Positions 22,518 to 32,889 of a DNA stretch of 64,000 bases are shown here, piece after piece (positions within the stretch are counted from its first letter, which is position 1; each line of letters begins with the position of its first letter). The notes under the pieces are model-generated. The model had not been told where the DNA came from. It worked only from the letters and a program-made list of their open reading frames with translations, and did no database searches. Both the position numbers and the translations under genes were made by a program. The stretch spans positions 31,333,401 to 31,397,400 of the forward strand of contig CAMZMU010000115.1 of assembly GCA_947311845.1 (NCBI GenBank). The letters run 5' to 3'. Source of the DNA: Poa pratensis (taxonomy: Eukaryota > Streptophyta > Magnoliopsida > Poales > Poaceae).

Positions 22518-25500
22518 TCAGGAAGCAGCAGACTCGGTTGTAGCAGGTTCGGTGGCAGGAGCTTTGGTTGAAGGAACCTCGGGCGCGCGAGCCTCGGTTA
22601 CAGGAGCTTCGGTTGGAGTAGATTCGGTTGCAGGGGCTCGGTTGCAAGGATGGGCTCAGATGGAGGAACTTCAGGGGTAACCTTGCGTGGAGAGCTTGAA
22701 GGCTGGGGATTCGGAGGTATCCGGATCAGCTGGAGCTTGTTTAGTAATCTCTGCCGAATCAGTTGCTGGTATCTCCGAAGTCTGGGCCGGAGTTGCTTCG
22801 GTATTCTTAGCCGAGTCAGAAGCTGGGATCTTGATAGGAGCGTGTTCGGCAGAGTTAGCCGAATCACCAGACTCGCCCTCAGAATCGGCGTATTCTTCAG
22901 CGGAGGCGTCGTCCGATTCCTCTTCTTCAGTTTCTTCTCCATCCGAGTAGACCGGAGCCTCCAGATCAAGATGCTTGGTGCGTGCAAATTCGGCCATGAA
23001 GTTGGCGGCTTCTTCACGGATCTTAATCCGGGTAGGGTCTGTAGCCCACGGAGAACCCTCGCGAAATGAGCGCACTTTGGCAAGATCAATTAGCTCATAC
23101 CAGGACATGATGAATAGCAAAGCTGCGTCAGCACCAGCGCGGGCGGACGAAGACCTCCACTGCTGTAACCGGGTCATTGCTTGATCCAGGTCTCGGATCA
23201 GCTCCTCCACAGGCACAACTTGCCGCGCTTCAGGAAACAAGATTCGGTGAGCCTTGAGACTTGCATTGAGCAGACCAATATGGGAATCCTTCAAAGGAGC
23301 AATCCGAGCCTTAAGTGCTGTAATATGATCTTCGATGTCCCATGTCTCTGGTAGGGGAGCCTCGGTTAATTTAGCTCTCTCAGCTCGGGCGTTTCTCACA
23401 GCCTTGGCGGCTTGAAGCCGGATGCTAGTAAACTCTCCTACAAACAAATAAGCTAATACTGAGTTCAGCGAGAAGGAACACAAGCATATGTATTGGTTAA
23501 GAGCAGAAAGAAAAAGGAGATTCGGTGAACTTACGATCCATGTCATCGTTAAGGCTAGCAAGTGCAGCAAGCCATTTCGCACTGGCCGCTTTGTGAGCAC
23601 TCAGTTCTTCTTTAGCCGCTTTGACTTCGGCTTCAGATTCGGCAATGTTCGTTTGAATTTGCTTGTCCAGTTTGGCCCGCTCCGCAAGTCCGGCTTTGAA
23701 AGTATCCCGCTCCTTCTGGATTGTGTCTTTTTCACGCTTCAGCGTATCCCGCTCTCCTTTAACCTTGTTCTTCACTTTTTCAACTCGGTCAAGCTCTCGC
23801 TGGAGCCGAGTCACCTCTGATTTTTCCTCGGATAAAGCGCGCTTGTGCTCTTCTTCTTTCTTGTCCATTTCAAGACAGAGCCCATCAAAGGAAGTTTGGA
23901 GCTTCTGATGCTGATGGGCGAGCTGCTTAAAGAGCTTGCCGCGAGCGGTCATGGTTTCCTGAAAGAAAACAGGCAAATGGCGTCAAAAGAATCTCGGGGA
24001 CTGGCCCGAGATTAACCGAATCAGTTGGAAAAGAGACTCGGGGACTGGAAGTCCCACGGTGTCCTCGGTTACGGCAACATTCATGATAAGTTTTTTAGAG
24101 ATTCAAGCCGAATGACTTTCTTACTCGGAGGAGTATCAGTCGTTCGACCCGAATCTCGGGGACTGGGTATAGTACTATTTGATCATGTTGAAATAAAAGC
24201 AAGATTCGGAAAAATTTACCTCAAACACCCGGTTAGCTTCAGTGACCGAGGTCTGTACAGAGTGTAATGATTGAAACATCCGACTAGGCCCAGCCGGATG
24301 TGGCGCTGAAGTAGAAAAATCTTTGGCGAGGTCAGCATCATTCCAAGCTTCAATGAATTGCTTGGCGGACTCGAGCTTATCGCTGCTCGGAGGGCGGGGA
24401 TTCGACAGGGACTGGCCGAATCGAATCGCTGATGGGGCGGCAGAAACCTTCTTGCTAGCAACCACCTGCTTATCCGAGGTGGTTGGAGGTGTGCCAGAGG
24501 CACCTTGAGTCGGCTTGGGTTGCGGTGACGCACCCGGAGTCTGCTTCGGATGTGGCTCCTTGTGCTGCTTCTCGGAAACTTGCTGTTGCTGTTGCTGCTT
24601 CTGCTTTTTCTTCTTCTGCTGCTCTTGATTCAGCAGGGTTTGCGCTGCGGGAGTAGGGCGAGGATCCGGCTTAGGCAAGGATGTAGCCGATGTCTTGGCC
24701 TTTTCCTTCTCCAGCTCCTTGAGAGGGCGTGGCCAACTTGAATCTCGGATTGGAGCCGAGGTTTCCTCACTCTCCAAGTCAATAACCGGCTTTGAAATGG
24801 GAGTCGGCTGAGGAATATTGGCAGTGGTGACACGCATTGGTGAGGTGGCAGTTCGATCAGGAGACTGGGTTTCCATGACCGTATCCAGCGGAGGAATGGG
24901 AGAAGAGATGGATGAATGAGTCTGCGCGGTGATGAGGACATCACTGCATAAAGCAAAGCAAACAGTTAACTCGGATAGATATGACTCGGTTAACAGAGGA
25001 AGAAAGCAAATGAAGTTAAGTCAGTATTACCCCTTGGTGGTAGGCATCGGCTTGACGCGATTCAACTTGGAGCCAGACTTCTTTATTCTCTTGGCTTTAG
25101 GGGAATCAGATCCGGGCGCGTCACTGCGTTTCCGAGATGTCCCTTCAGCATCTTGTTTGGCTGGAACACAAGGTGGTGACCATGAAATCGGAATAGCGTC
25201 GATGGGATCTAAGATCCTGCAATCATCATCTTCCTCGTCGGAGATGTTGTGAATAGTTGATTGCTTACCCTTGCGGACTGGCTTGGCGCGCGGGATAGGC
25301 AGATAATCATCCGTATCCGGATCTTCTTCGTCCTCGCGCGGCGGGCTGAGATCCGGTCCCCATTCTTTGGTGGAGAGGTCTCCATCTTCGGTAAGTTGGC
25401 GATCAAACAGCTACAGAAAAGTCGGGGCAAATCCGGATTAGGCCGATGCCATTTTGACGAAATATGGTTAGATTCGGAAAATGGCGAACTAACCTGTGGT

Positions 25501-26370
25501 GGAAGGCGCTCTCGGAAAAACGGCTTTACGCCCCACCGCCATTTATCCGACATCTCGGTGGCGGCAATGGCGTTTACCCGTCGCCTGATGGAGACTTTGT
25601 TAAGGTCATGCCTGCTGATCCGGGTAGGATCTAGCACACCACCCATGTGGCATATCTTGTGTTCACGTCTTTGAAGAGGGCAGACCCGGCGACCGATGAA
25701 GGTCCGGAGCAGATCATCCGAGACCAGGCCCTTCTTCGAAGTCCTCCAGAGTTTCATGTACAGTCTGAAGTTCTACAATAGTCTCGGCCGGATTGTATCC
25801 GAAGTTCAATTCGGCTGTGGGTGGCTCGATCGTGAACTCGGGCAGATTAAGGGCGTCATGGCCTTCTGCACTCTTCACATAAAGGAAAGACCTTTGCCAC
25901 TTCTTGACAGTGTCTAGGCCAGTGATACGGGGAAAGATGGATCCCTGCCTTGGCGTGATGCTAACCGGACCGCAAGCAGTCATCAGCTTCGGCTTAGTGC
26001 CTGGAATAGTATGTTTGCGGAGGTGGAAATACTTTGCCCAAATATCGACGGTCGGCCAGACACCGAGATAGCCCTCGCAAAAGGAGCTAAAAGCCGATAG
26101 AGAAACGAAGGCATTAGCCGGGAGGTGATGAGGCTGTAGGCCAAAGAAATCCAGGAAAGCCCGGAAGAAATCACTCGCCGGCAATCCGAATCCGCGCTCA
26201 AAATGCGCTAGAAACACCACACGTTCACCAGGTTCGGGAACCGGGACGAGTTCCTTCCCCGGTTTGCGGCATATAACTTGAGAGGTTATACGCCGGGTGC
26301 TTAATAGCCATTCCAGATCGTCCTTGGTCACATCAGAACCCTCCCATCTGCCGGGAGGAAGCTTCGCCAT
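22518..26370 (-). pseudogene. Antisense five-exon gene of the inner element (gypsy-type transposon domain)
   Basis: It reads opposite to gag-pol. Exons: 26370-25494, 25410-25031, 24943-24220, 23958-23535 and 23437-22518, with GT-AG borders. Exon 1 encodes a Transposase_28-like domain (VVFLAHFERGFGLPASDFF, AFSSFCEGYLGVWPTVD, ITPRQGSIFPRI), then GLVSDDLLRTFIGRRVCPLQ in a shifted frame (change near 25720-25745). Exon 2 is acidic with a nuclear-signal-like KAKRIKK. Exon 3 is low-complexity with a K/Q run. Exon 4 is a strong coiled coil (QRELDRVEKVKNKVKGERD), and exon 5 the helical module (LIRDLDQAMTRLQQW) and an acidic tail. A second shift near 22640-22671 precedes the tail ending in TESAAS. It may still be expressed; function unknown. 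Relatives are reported as antisense genes in several Tat families. Confidence 0.75.
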
Positions 26371-26997
26371 ATCCGGATCAATCCTGCAAGAGGTCGGATA
26401 GGGCCGAGTCAAAATGAATCGGATAATGGTATAATCGAACCAGATCTAGAGTGATTCGGCTAATATTATCCCGGATGAAACTAGCCGGATTCAGCAGAGA
26501 AGGTGATTCGGGTGGCAATCACAAACACCTTCCGCAAAGGTCTAGGGTTACACAAGATCTACTGCAGCAGTAAAAAAGAAAGGAAATCAAGAGTAAAAAT
26601 ATGGTTGAACTGCTCATACGGTGGCAAACAAAACTAGGGCAGTGTAGTGCAAAATCTAGACAGGAGATCTACTAGATGCACTGAGGCTGGGCGACGGACT
26701 AATATGCGGATAAATCTACAAGAAACAAATGCGAGTTTCCCGTGGCATATGAACTCCTCGAGTTCGCCATGACCGGAGAAAAAGAAAACTCACGGTGATG
26801 ACGCGACGGGGAAGAAGCTCGATGAAGGAACGGCGGCGCTGGGCACGGTGCGCGGCCCCGGTCGTTTTCCTCCGGTGCGTTGAGGACGTCTCCGGCGCGG
26901 CAAGGTTACGAGGGCGAGATTGCGGCGGCGGCGGTGGCGCAGATGGAAGTTTTCGGAGTGGGGAACGAGCGGAGAAGAAGAGGAAACCCCCTGCGCC

Positions 26998-27010
26998 CAC
27001 ATTTATAGCG
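26998..27010 (-). promoter_or_regulatory. Antisense TATA box inside the inner element
   Basis: On the minus strand the sequence reads GGCGCTATAAATGTGGG, a good plant TATA box. It lies about 630 bases upstream of the antisense gene ATG (26370), leaving room for a long 5' UTR with an intron; an AG acceptor-like site lies just before the ATG near 26386. Position and orientation support an independent promoter for the antisense gene. Not proven. Confidence 0.5.
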
Positions 27011-27402
27011 CCCAGCGGTAACGGGCGCACTACTGCACGGTTTTCGGAGCGTCGCACGGTAACTGCATCCTGGAACTCTGTGGCCACTCTGTGGCCGTGT
27101 GTTCCAAGCACATGTTGGGCCATAGAATTGGAAGCAGTTGCACGGATCCTGTGTGCCGGTCAACGGAGAAAACGAGAAGACGCGGTCGTTTGGTCAAATG
27201 CACTCAAGTACCCGGAGAATCCGGATGAGGTGCTGTCAGTGGCATGTCAGATCAGAGATCCGGATTATGGGGCTTTGCGCAGAGATTCACTGCCAAGTGT
27301 CCCGGGAAATCCTGAGACAAGATTATATGATATGAGATTCGGTTAGTGATGTTTATTTTTAACCTGCTACGGCTCTTCAGCCGAGGCTGTAGAACCGCAC
27401 CA

Positions 27403-27416
27403 GCTTCGGGGACTAC
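27403..27416 (+). other. Polypurine tract of the inner element
   Basis: GCTTCGGGGACTAC abuts the TG of the 3' LTR (27417), in the position of plus-strand priming. Near-identical CTCGGGGACT decamers occur upstream at 21971, 22165, 22372, 23993, 24037 and 24155. Confidence 0.75.
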
Positions 27417-28516
27417 TGTCGGGGGGCTGCCCCCGGGTAGGGCAAAGATGTGGTGTTAAGTGTTGCAAAGAGCTAGCCGGATCAATATAGCCGGGTCACT
27501 TGGGCCGGATCTCTCGTGAGAGTCGGTTAGTACTTAACCGAATCAGAGGAAGATGCCAGAGAGGATCCGGTAAAGCTTAACCGAATCAGAGGAAGGAAAC
27601 CGGTTAAGTTAGCCGGGTTGGTCAGGAAGGACCCGGATAAGGTAATCCGGATATTGCACAAGGGCCAAGTAATGTCAGAAAGGTTCACGGGTGTCTCCTG
27701 CCAGAGGCTGAGAAGACAGCCGGGTCAAGTCGCAGGTTTTCCGGGTCGCAAGGCCCTAGGCGCTGACTTGGCCAATTCGGGAAAGAGGATACGACCGAGA
27801 CCCGGGGGGCTACGGCTGCCATTGCCCAAAGTGGCAAGATAGGCCTGCTAGGGACTTGACGGCCAGGTCAGGTCACGGGATTCCTGGGAGCGCAGCAACC
27901 TAGGAGCTGACCCGGCCAATTCGGGAAAGAGGATATGACCGAGACCCGGTGGGCTACACCTGCCATTGCCCAAAGTGGCAAGATAGGCCTGCTGGGCCTG
28001 ACAGTCCGGCCGTTGGGTTGACAGGGGGCAGAGGCTTGTCCTGTTCCTCTTGTCCATGCCATTATCACTTCCAGCCAGGGGCAAAATGGTAATTCGGTTA
28101 GTGTATAAGTAAGCTACCAAATCCTCCAGGAGGAGAGAGGAGAGGCGAGAGAACACGGCAAGGAGGGGCCCGAGAGCTCATTTCCCCACTGTGCCTTCAT
28201 CTTCATCCTAGAGCTCTCACCATTGTTCTTCATACAGCTCAAGGAGCACTCTGTACTTGTAACCACTTGAGATATAAAGAGAGTAGGCTAGTGCTGCAGT
28301 AGGGGTGTTACCTCCACAAGAGGGCCCCGAAGCAGGGTACATCGTGGTGTTCTTTGCTTCTTCTTGGTTCTGCTTGTTCTTGTTTGTTCTTGCGAGTTCT
28401 TGGTTGTTCTCCATGCGTGCTTCGTGAGCGCGCAAACCCTCCCCGGATCCCCCAACGTCCAAGCGAGCCCACAACTTAAGCCATCCTATGGCATCTGCCG
28501 TGACACCACCACGACA
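27417..28516 (+). repeat. 3' LTR of the inner element
   Basis: 1100 bp, about 99 percent or more identical to 13991-15088. Differences seen are mostly short indels, for example near 27485, 27547 and 28130-28170. Confidence 0.95.
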
Positions 28517-28521
28517 CCCCG

Positions 28522-28947
28522 AGTATTCGTGTGCGGTTATGAATTTTTGCAGTACTTGAAGCTTCACTTGATGCTTCTAGGCTCAACTCCCAAATAATTG
28601 AGTGGGTTGAGCAACTTTTGTGTTTATGTATGATTTTTATGACCCAGCCCCGAGTATTCGAGTGCGGTTGGGATATTATGTTGTGAACAAGCGGAAGCAC
28701 ATGCTTTTTGAGATAGCGCAGCCCCCGAGTGTTCGGGTGAGGCTAATTTTGTGAAACCAAGTTATGCGAGTATTAAGCAGAGAGAAATATGAGGAATCAT
28801 GAATTATATTCCATTTTGAATATTAAGCTGCAGGCCGCCTCATTAAAAACCTTCCAGTCCCCTTAGGTATCCTGGTAAGCAAAAGAGCGCGTCTGAAACC
28901 TGCAGTTATCCGACTTATGTGCCTATTACATTGTGCGACTGAGCAAT
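28522..28947 (-). other. Outer element 3' noncoding region, right of the nested insertion
   Basis: This sequence continues the outer element after the insertion. It contains further AGCCCC(C)GAGTNTTCG repeats (28517, 28646, 28720) and no coding potential. Confidence 0.6.
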
Positions 28948-29960
28948 CTAAGCATAGAAACGGCGCAGCTGCGCTACGTTCGAAGGATTATGCGAGAGTT
29001 TTCCTGTCTTCGCGTGCTTCAGTCTGTATGCTCCACCACCAATGACCTCGGTGATGATGAAGGGTCCTTCCCATGGAGAAGAGAGTTTGTGCACCTTCTT
29101 TTGCTTCAGTCGAAGTACCAGGTCGCCAACCTCAAAGGACCTGGTACGCAGTCGACGGCTGTGGTAGTTGCGGAGGTCCTGCTGATAAACAGTTGTGCGT
29201 GCAAGCTCCGTGTTACGTGCTTCTTCTAGCAAGTCGACTGCATCTTCGAGTGCCTCGTCTGCATCTTCTTCATTGTATGCTTCGACTCTTGGTGCGTTGA
29301 ACCTTACGTCTGATGGCAGGATTGCCTCTGCGCCGTAGACCATGAAGAATGGAGTGAATTGTGTTGAGGCGTTGGGTGTTGTGCGTAAGCTCCATAGCAC
29401 AAACGGGAGCTCTTCTACCCAAGCACCCGCAGCCTTTTAGCGGGACCAGGAGGCGCTTCTTGATTCCACTTGTACAAGCCCATTGGCCTTTTCGACTTGG
29501 CCATTTGACTGCGGGTGCGCCACAAATGCATAATTGAGTGTGATATCTTGCTCTTTGCAGAAGGATTTGAATTCCTCAGCCGTGAAGTTTGTACCGTTGT
29601 CAGTGATGATGCTACTGGGCACACCAAAGCGGTATATGATGCATTTTATGAAATTGACTGCTGTAGTGGCAGTCGAACTTGTGATGGGTACTGCTTCAAT
29701 CCACTTGGTGAACTTGTCGACCGCCACCAGTAGGTGAGTATGCCCTCCGTGCGAGGATTTTTTGAGTGGCCCAACCATATCGAGCCCCCACTGGCGAAGG
29801 GCCAGGCCAGTGGTATTGTCTTCAACGCCGATGCGGGTGCGTGCGGCTTTGTGGCGAATTTTTGGCAGCCGATGCACCTTTTGACTATGTCCTCCGCGTC
29901 TTTGAGTGCTTGGGCCAGTAGAAGCCTGCGCGAAAGGCTTTGGCTACGAGTGATCGACTG
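28948..29960 (-). pseudogene. Integrase of the outer element, frameshifted
   Basis: On the minus strand: zinc-finger remnant (RCIGCQKFATKPHAPASALK), the first Asp in WGLDMVGPLKKS, VDKFTKWIEAVPI, the second Asp in ITDNGTNFTAEEF and Glu in HPQSNGQVEKANGL. After a frame break near 29430 the C-terminal part follows (LWSLRTTPNASTQFTPFF, SSPWEGPFIITEV), ending AQLRRFYA at 28948. The D,D,E residues are recognisable but not in one frame. Confidence 0.85.
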
Positions 29961-30067
29961 CTGGCGTGATGCCCGCAAGTACCTGCATGAATATCACGAA
30001 GGATGGCTTGGCCATCTTCAAATGCTATGCAACGTGGAACATACCTGATATGCTGCGCTTGTAAAGT

Positions 30068-30840
30068 TCACGTTGATGACAGTGTATGCTTTAGACCGTC
30101 GAGTGACGCGTCTTGACTCTGTGAAGTCTTCGGGTACCTCGCCGCGGAGTATGTATGCGAGGAAGGGTTGAGTCCAAGTTGGCTCGATGAGGAGTACCTC
30201 GACTGGTGGGTCCTCTGTGCTAGGTGTTTTGCTCTTGGCTGGTGCGGGTGATGCGGAGTTGCTCGCTTCTTTTTGATTGATCTGTGCTCGATGCGCTCGA
30301 AGAAGACACCAGGTGGCACTGGTGCTTTGGTCGCACCAATGTTGGCTAACTTATCTGCTTCTTCATTGCTTTCACGCCCTATGCGCCGCAACTCGCAGCC
30401 TTCGAAGCTGCCCTCCATGATGTTGTACAGGTCACGGTAGGCGATCATGTTATCTGCGATCGCGTCGCAGCCTTCATTGTTTGCTGCACCACCAGATTCG
30501 AGTCGCCATAGATCATCAGTCGAGTGCACCCGAGGGCTTTGGCCATCCTCATGCCATGGATCAGAGCCTCATATTCTGCTTCGTTATTGGATGGGAACTC
30601 GAATCCCATTTGCAGTATGTAGCGAGCTTGTCGCCTTTTGGTGATATGAGGATGACACCTGCGCTGCGCCTTCGTTTTTCTTCGAGCCATCAAAGTACAT
30701 AGTCCAGGAATTGGACACATCTGGTGCTCCTGGAGCTGAGCTTCAATCCACTCGGTGTGGAAGTCGGGTAAAACTTGTGCTTTGATGGCCTTCGGGTAAT
30801 CATACTTGATGTTCTTGGTGCTAGCTCGATGAGCCATTTT
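30068..30840 (-). pseudogene. Archaeal-type RNase H of the outer element, frameshifted
   Basis: YILQMGFEFPSNNEAEYEAL, IHGMRMAKALGCTRLMIYG and GDSNLVVQQ lie in one frame. After a shift near 30460, FEGCELRRIGRESNEEADKL continues in another. This second RNase H, upstream of integrase, supports Tat placement. The N-terminal DGS strand is disrupted near 30690. Confidence 0.8.
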
Positions 30841-32000
30841 GCTACTCGCCCAGTTGCGTTGGGGTTTGTGAGGATGTCCCCGATCCCTGAGTGCTGATTA
30901 CAGTGATCGGGTGCTCGGAGAAGTAATGCGTCAGCTTCCTTGAAGACATGAACACGGCGTAGCCAGCTTTGATAGTGCGGGTACCGCTGCTTTGATATAG
31001 AGAGCACTTCACTCAAGTAATAGACTGGACGTTGTATGCTTTGGGCGTGTCCCTCCTCCCTTCGTTCGACTACCAGTACGGTGCTCACCACCCTGTTAGT
31101 TGCAGAGACATATAGGTATAGTGGCTCGCGTTCCCTTGGTGCGACCAGGATTGGAGGGCTTGTGAGGACTCGCTTGAGGTCCGTGAAGGCTGCTTCGGCT
31201 TCTGGCGTCCACTCGAATTTTCTGCCTTCTTCATCAGTCGATAGAACGGGAGTGCTTTTTCACCCAACTTGCTGATGAATCGACTGAGTGCTGCTACTCG
31301 ACCCGCCAACTTTTGCACGTTGTGAGCTTTGAAGGCCTTTGCATCGTCAAGATGGCCTGTATTTTCTCCGGGTCCGCTCGATTCCTCGAGCTAGACTAGA
31401 TACCCGAGGAGTTGCCGGCTGGCACGCCGAACGTGCACTTCTTCGGGTTGAGCTTGATGTGAAGCGTTTGAGGTTTGCGAATGTCTCTCGCAAGTCATCG
31501 AGTAGTGTGTTTTCCTCCTTGTGTGATGACTGTCATCTACATAGACCTGGACGTTTCGCCCAATTTGCTTCTTGAGGCAATCTTGCATCATGCGCTGGTA
31601 GGTTGCGCCTGCGTTCTTGAGCCCGAAAGGCATTGTGGTGTAGCAGTAGACCCCGAGTGGGGTTATGAACGCCGTTTTCTCTTCATCCTCTTCCTTCATC
31701 CTTATCTGGTGGTAACCCGAGTAAGCATCCAGGAAGGACAAGCGAGCGCACCCGGCGGTGGAGTCGACGATCTGGTCGATTCGAGGTAGTGGAAAGTGAT
31801 CCTTTGGACAACACTTATTGAGTGCTGTGAAAATCTACGCACATCCGAAGGATATCTGTGTGCTTCTTCTCTACGAGTACGGGGTTGGCCACCCATTGTG
31901 ATTTCTTGATTCTCTGATGAATCCTGCTGCGAGTAGCCTGTCGACTTCGGCTTCGACTGCGTTCTTTTTGGGCCGGATATGCGGCGCATTGTTTGCTTGA
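30840..32000 (-). pseudogene. Reverse transcriptase and RNase H of the outer element, frameshifted
   Basis: Recognisable on the minus strand: WVANPVLVEKK near 31880, RMCVDF, MSFLDAYSGYHQIRMKEED, TAFITPLGVYCYTTMPFGLK, YQRMMQDCLKKQIGRNV and YVDD near 31540. RNase H segments follow (AALSRFISKLGEKALPFYRL, RPVYYLSEVLSISKQRYPHY). Frame changes occur at about 31830, 31530, 31400, 31270 and 31000. Confidence 0.85.
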
Positions 32001-32760
32001 CTGGTTTAGCACCTGGAAGTAGCTGGAGAGAGTGCTCGGCGAATTCCCTGGGAATACCTGGCATGTCGGCTGGACACCATGCAAATATATCCCAGTTCTC
32101 ACGGAGGAATTCGAGCGCGCTTTCCTATGCGATAGGCAGACTCGACGAGACATTGACTGTCTTGGTCGGGTCAGTCGGGTGCACCTGATGCGATCTTGTG
32201 TCATTGGTGGCATTGAATGCTCTGTCGACTGCCACCTTTTGTGTTCTGGCATAAGTGTTCGATCGTTGGAGACCGCTAGATCAGCGAGTGTTGCTTCCAT
32301 GCCAAACATCTCAGAGATTTTGCTAATCTCGTCGCAAGAGTCAGACTTTTGGAAGTTCCCTTGACTGTGATTACTCCTTTTGGTCCAGGCATTTCTCTGA
32401 GGTATGCATATGTGGCACCGCCATGAATCGAGCGAACGTCGGGCGTCCAAGTATAGCATGGTATTGTGACTTCCAGTCGACACTTCGAACTCAATCGACT
32501 CTGTCCTGAAGTGGTTCTTGTCCCCGAACGTTACGTCGAGTTGTATGGTGCCTCTGGGCTTATTGCTTTGCCTGGGACGATACCGTGGAAGGTATTTGAG
32601 ATTTGGCAGGTTTTCGACTGACCTGTTCATTTTGCGGAGCGTATCTGCGAAGATGATGTTTATGCCGCTGCCCCATCCATGAAGACCTTGGACATGGCGT
32701 AGCCTCCAATTTGCGCGTCGAGTACCAGAGCAGAGTGCCCTGGACGAACAACCGACGGAG
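32000..32760 (-). pseudogene. Protease region of the outer element, frameshifted
   Basis: Near 32690-32640 the minus strand reads SKVFMDG, with the rest of the active-site segment (GINIIFADTLRKMNRS) displaced by one missing base in a G run. Downstream are IQLDVTFGDKNHFRTESIEF and the linker toward RT (EFAEHSLQLLPGAKPVKQ). It is an aspartic protease of the DGG type by inference. Confidence 0.7.
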
Positions 32761-32889
32761 GGTGGTCCTCTGCTGAAGCTTATTGTGGTTTCAGACCCTT
32801 CAAGAATTCAGTTACAGCGAGGTGACATGACCGCCATGTTTACTTGTCGAGTGCGAAGTTTTTGCTCCCTGTTGGAAGGTCGACCTTTC

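Larger units (their letters stand above)
13991..28516 (+). mobile_element. Inner Ty3/gypsy Tat-lineage retrotransposon, young insertion
   Basis: LTRs 13991-15088 and 27417-28516 begin TGTCGGGGGG and end CCACCACGACA. The flanking duplication is CCCCG at 13986-13990 and 28517-28521. Internal order is primer site, gag, protease, RT, RNase H, archaeal-type RNase H, integrase, a long 3' region with an antisense gene, then the polypurine tract. Total length is 14,526 bp. The two LTRs differ by only two or three substitutions and several 1-3 base indels by eye, so insertion is recent. Even so, gag-pol carries at least six frame breaks. It interrupts the outer element in opposite orientation. Confidence 0.95.

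Noticed and set aside
24550..24640. Trinucleotide CTG/CAG run as an expansion-prone microsatellite
   Set aside because: It encodes the K/Q run of the antisense gene and is short and interrupted.
22650..25674. Plus-strand open frames overlapping the inner antisense gene
   Set aside because: They are shadows of the minus-strand exons, with Ser/Leu-rich low-complexity translation and no conserved motif.
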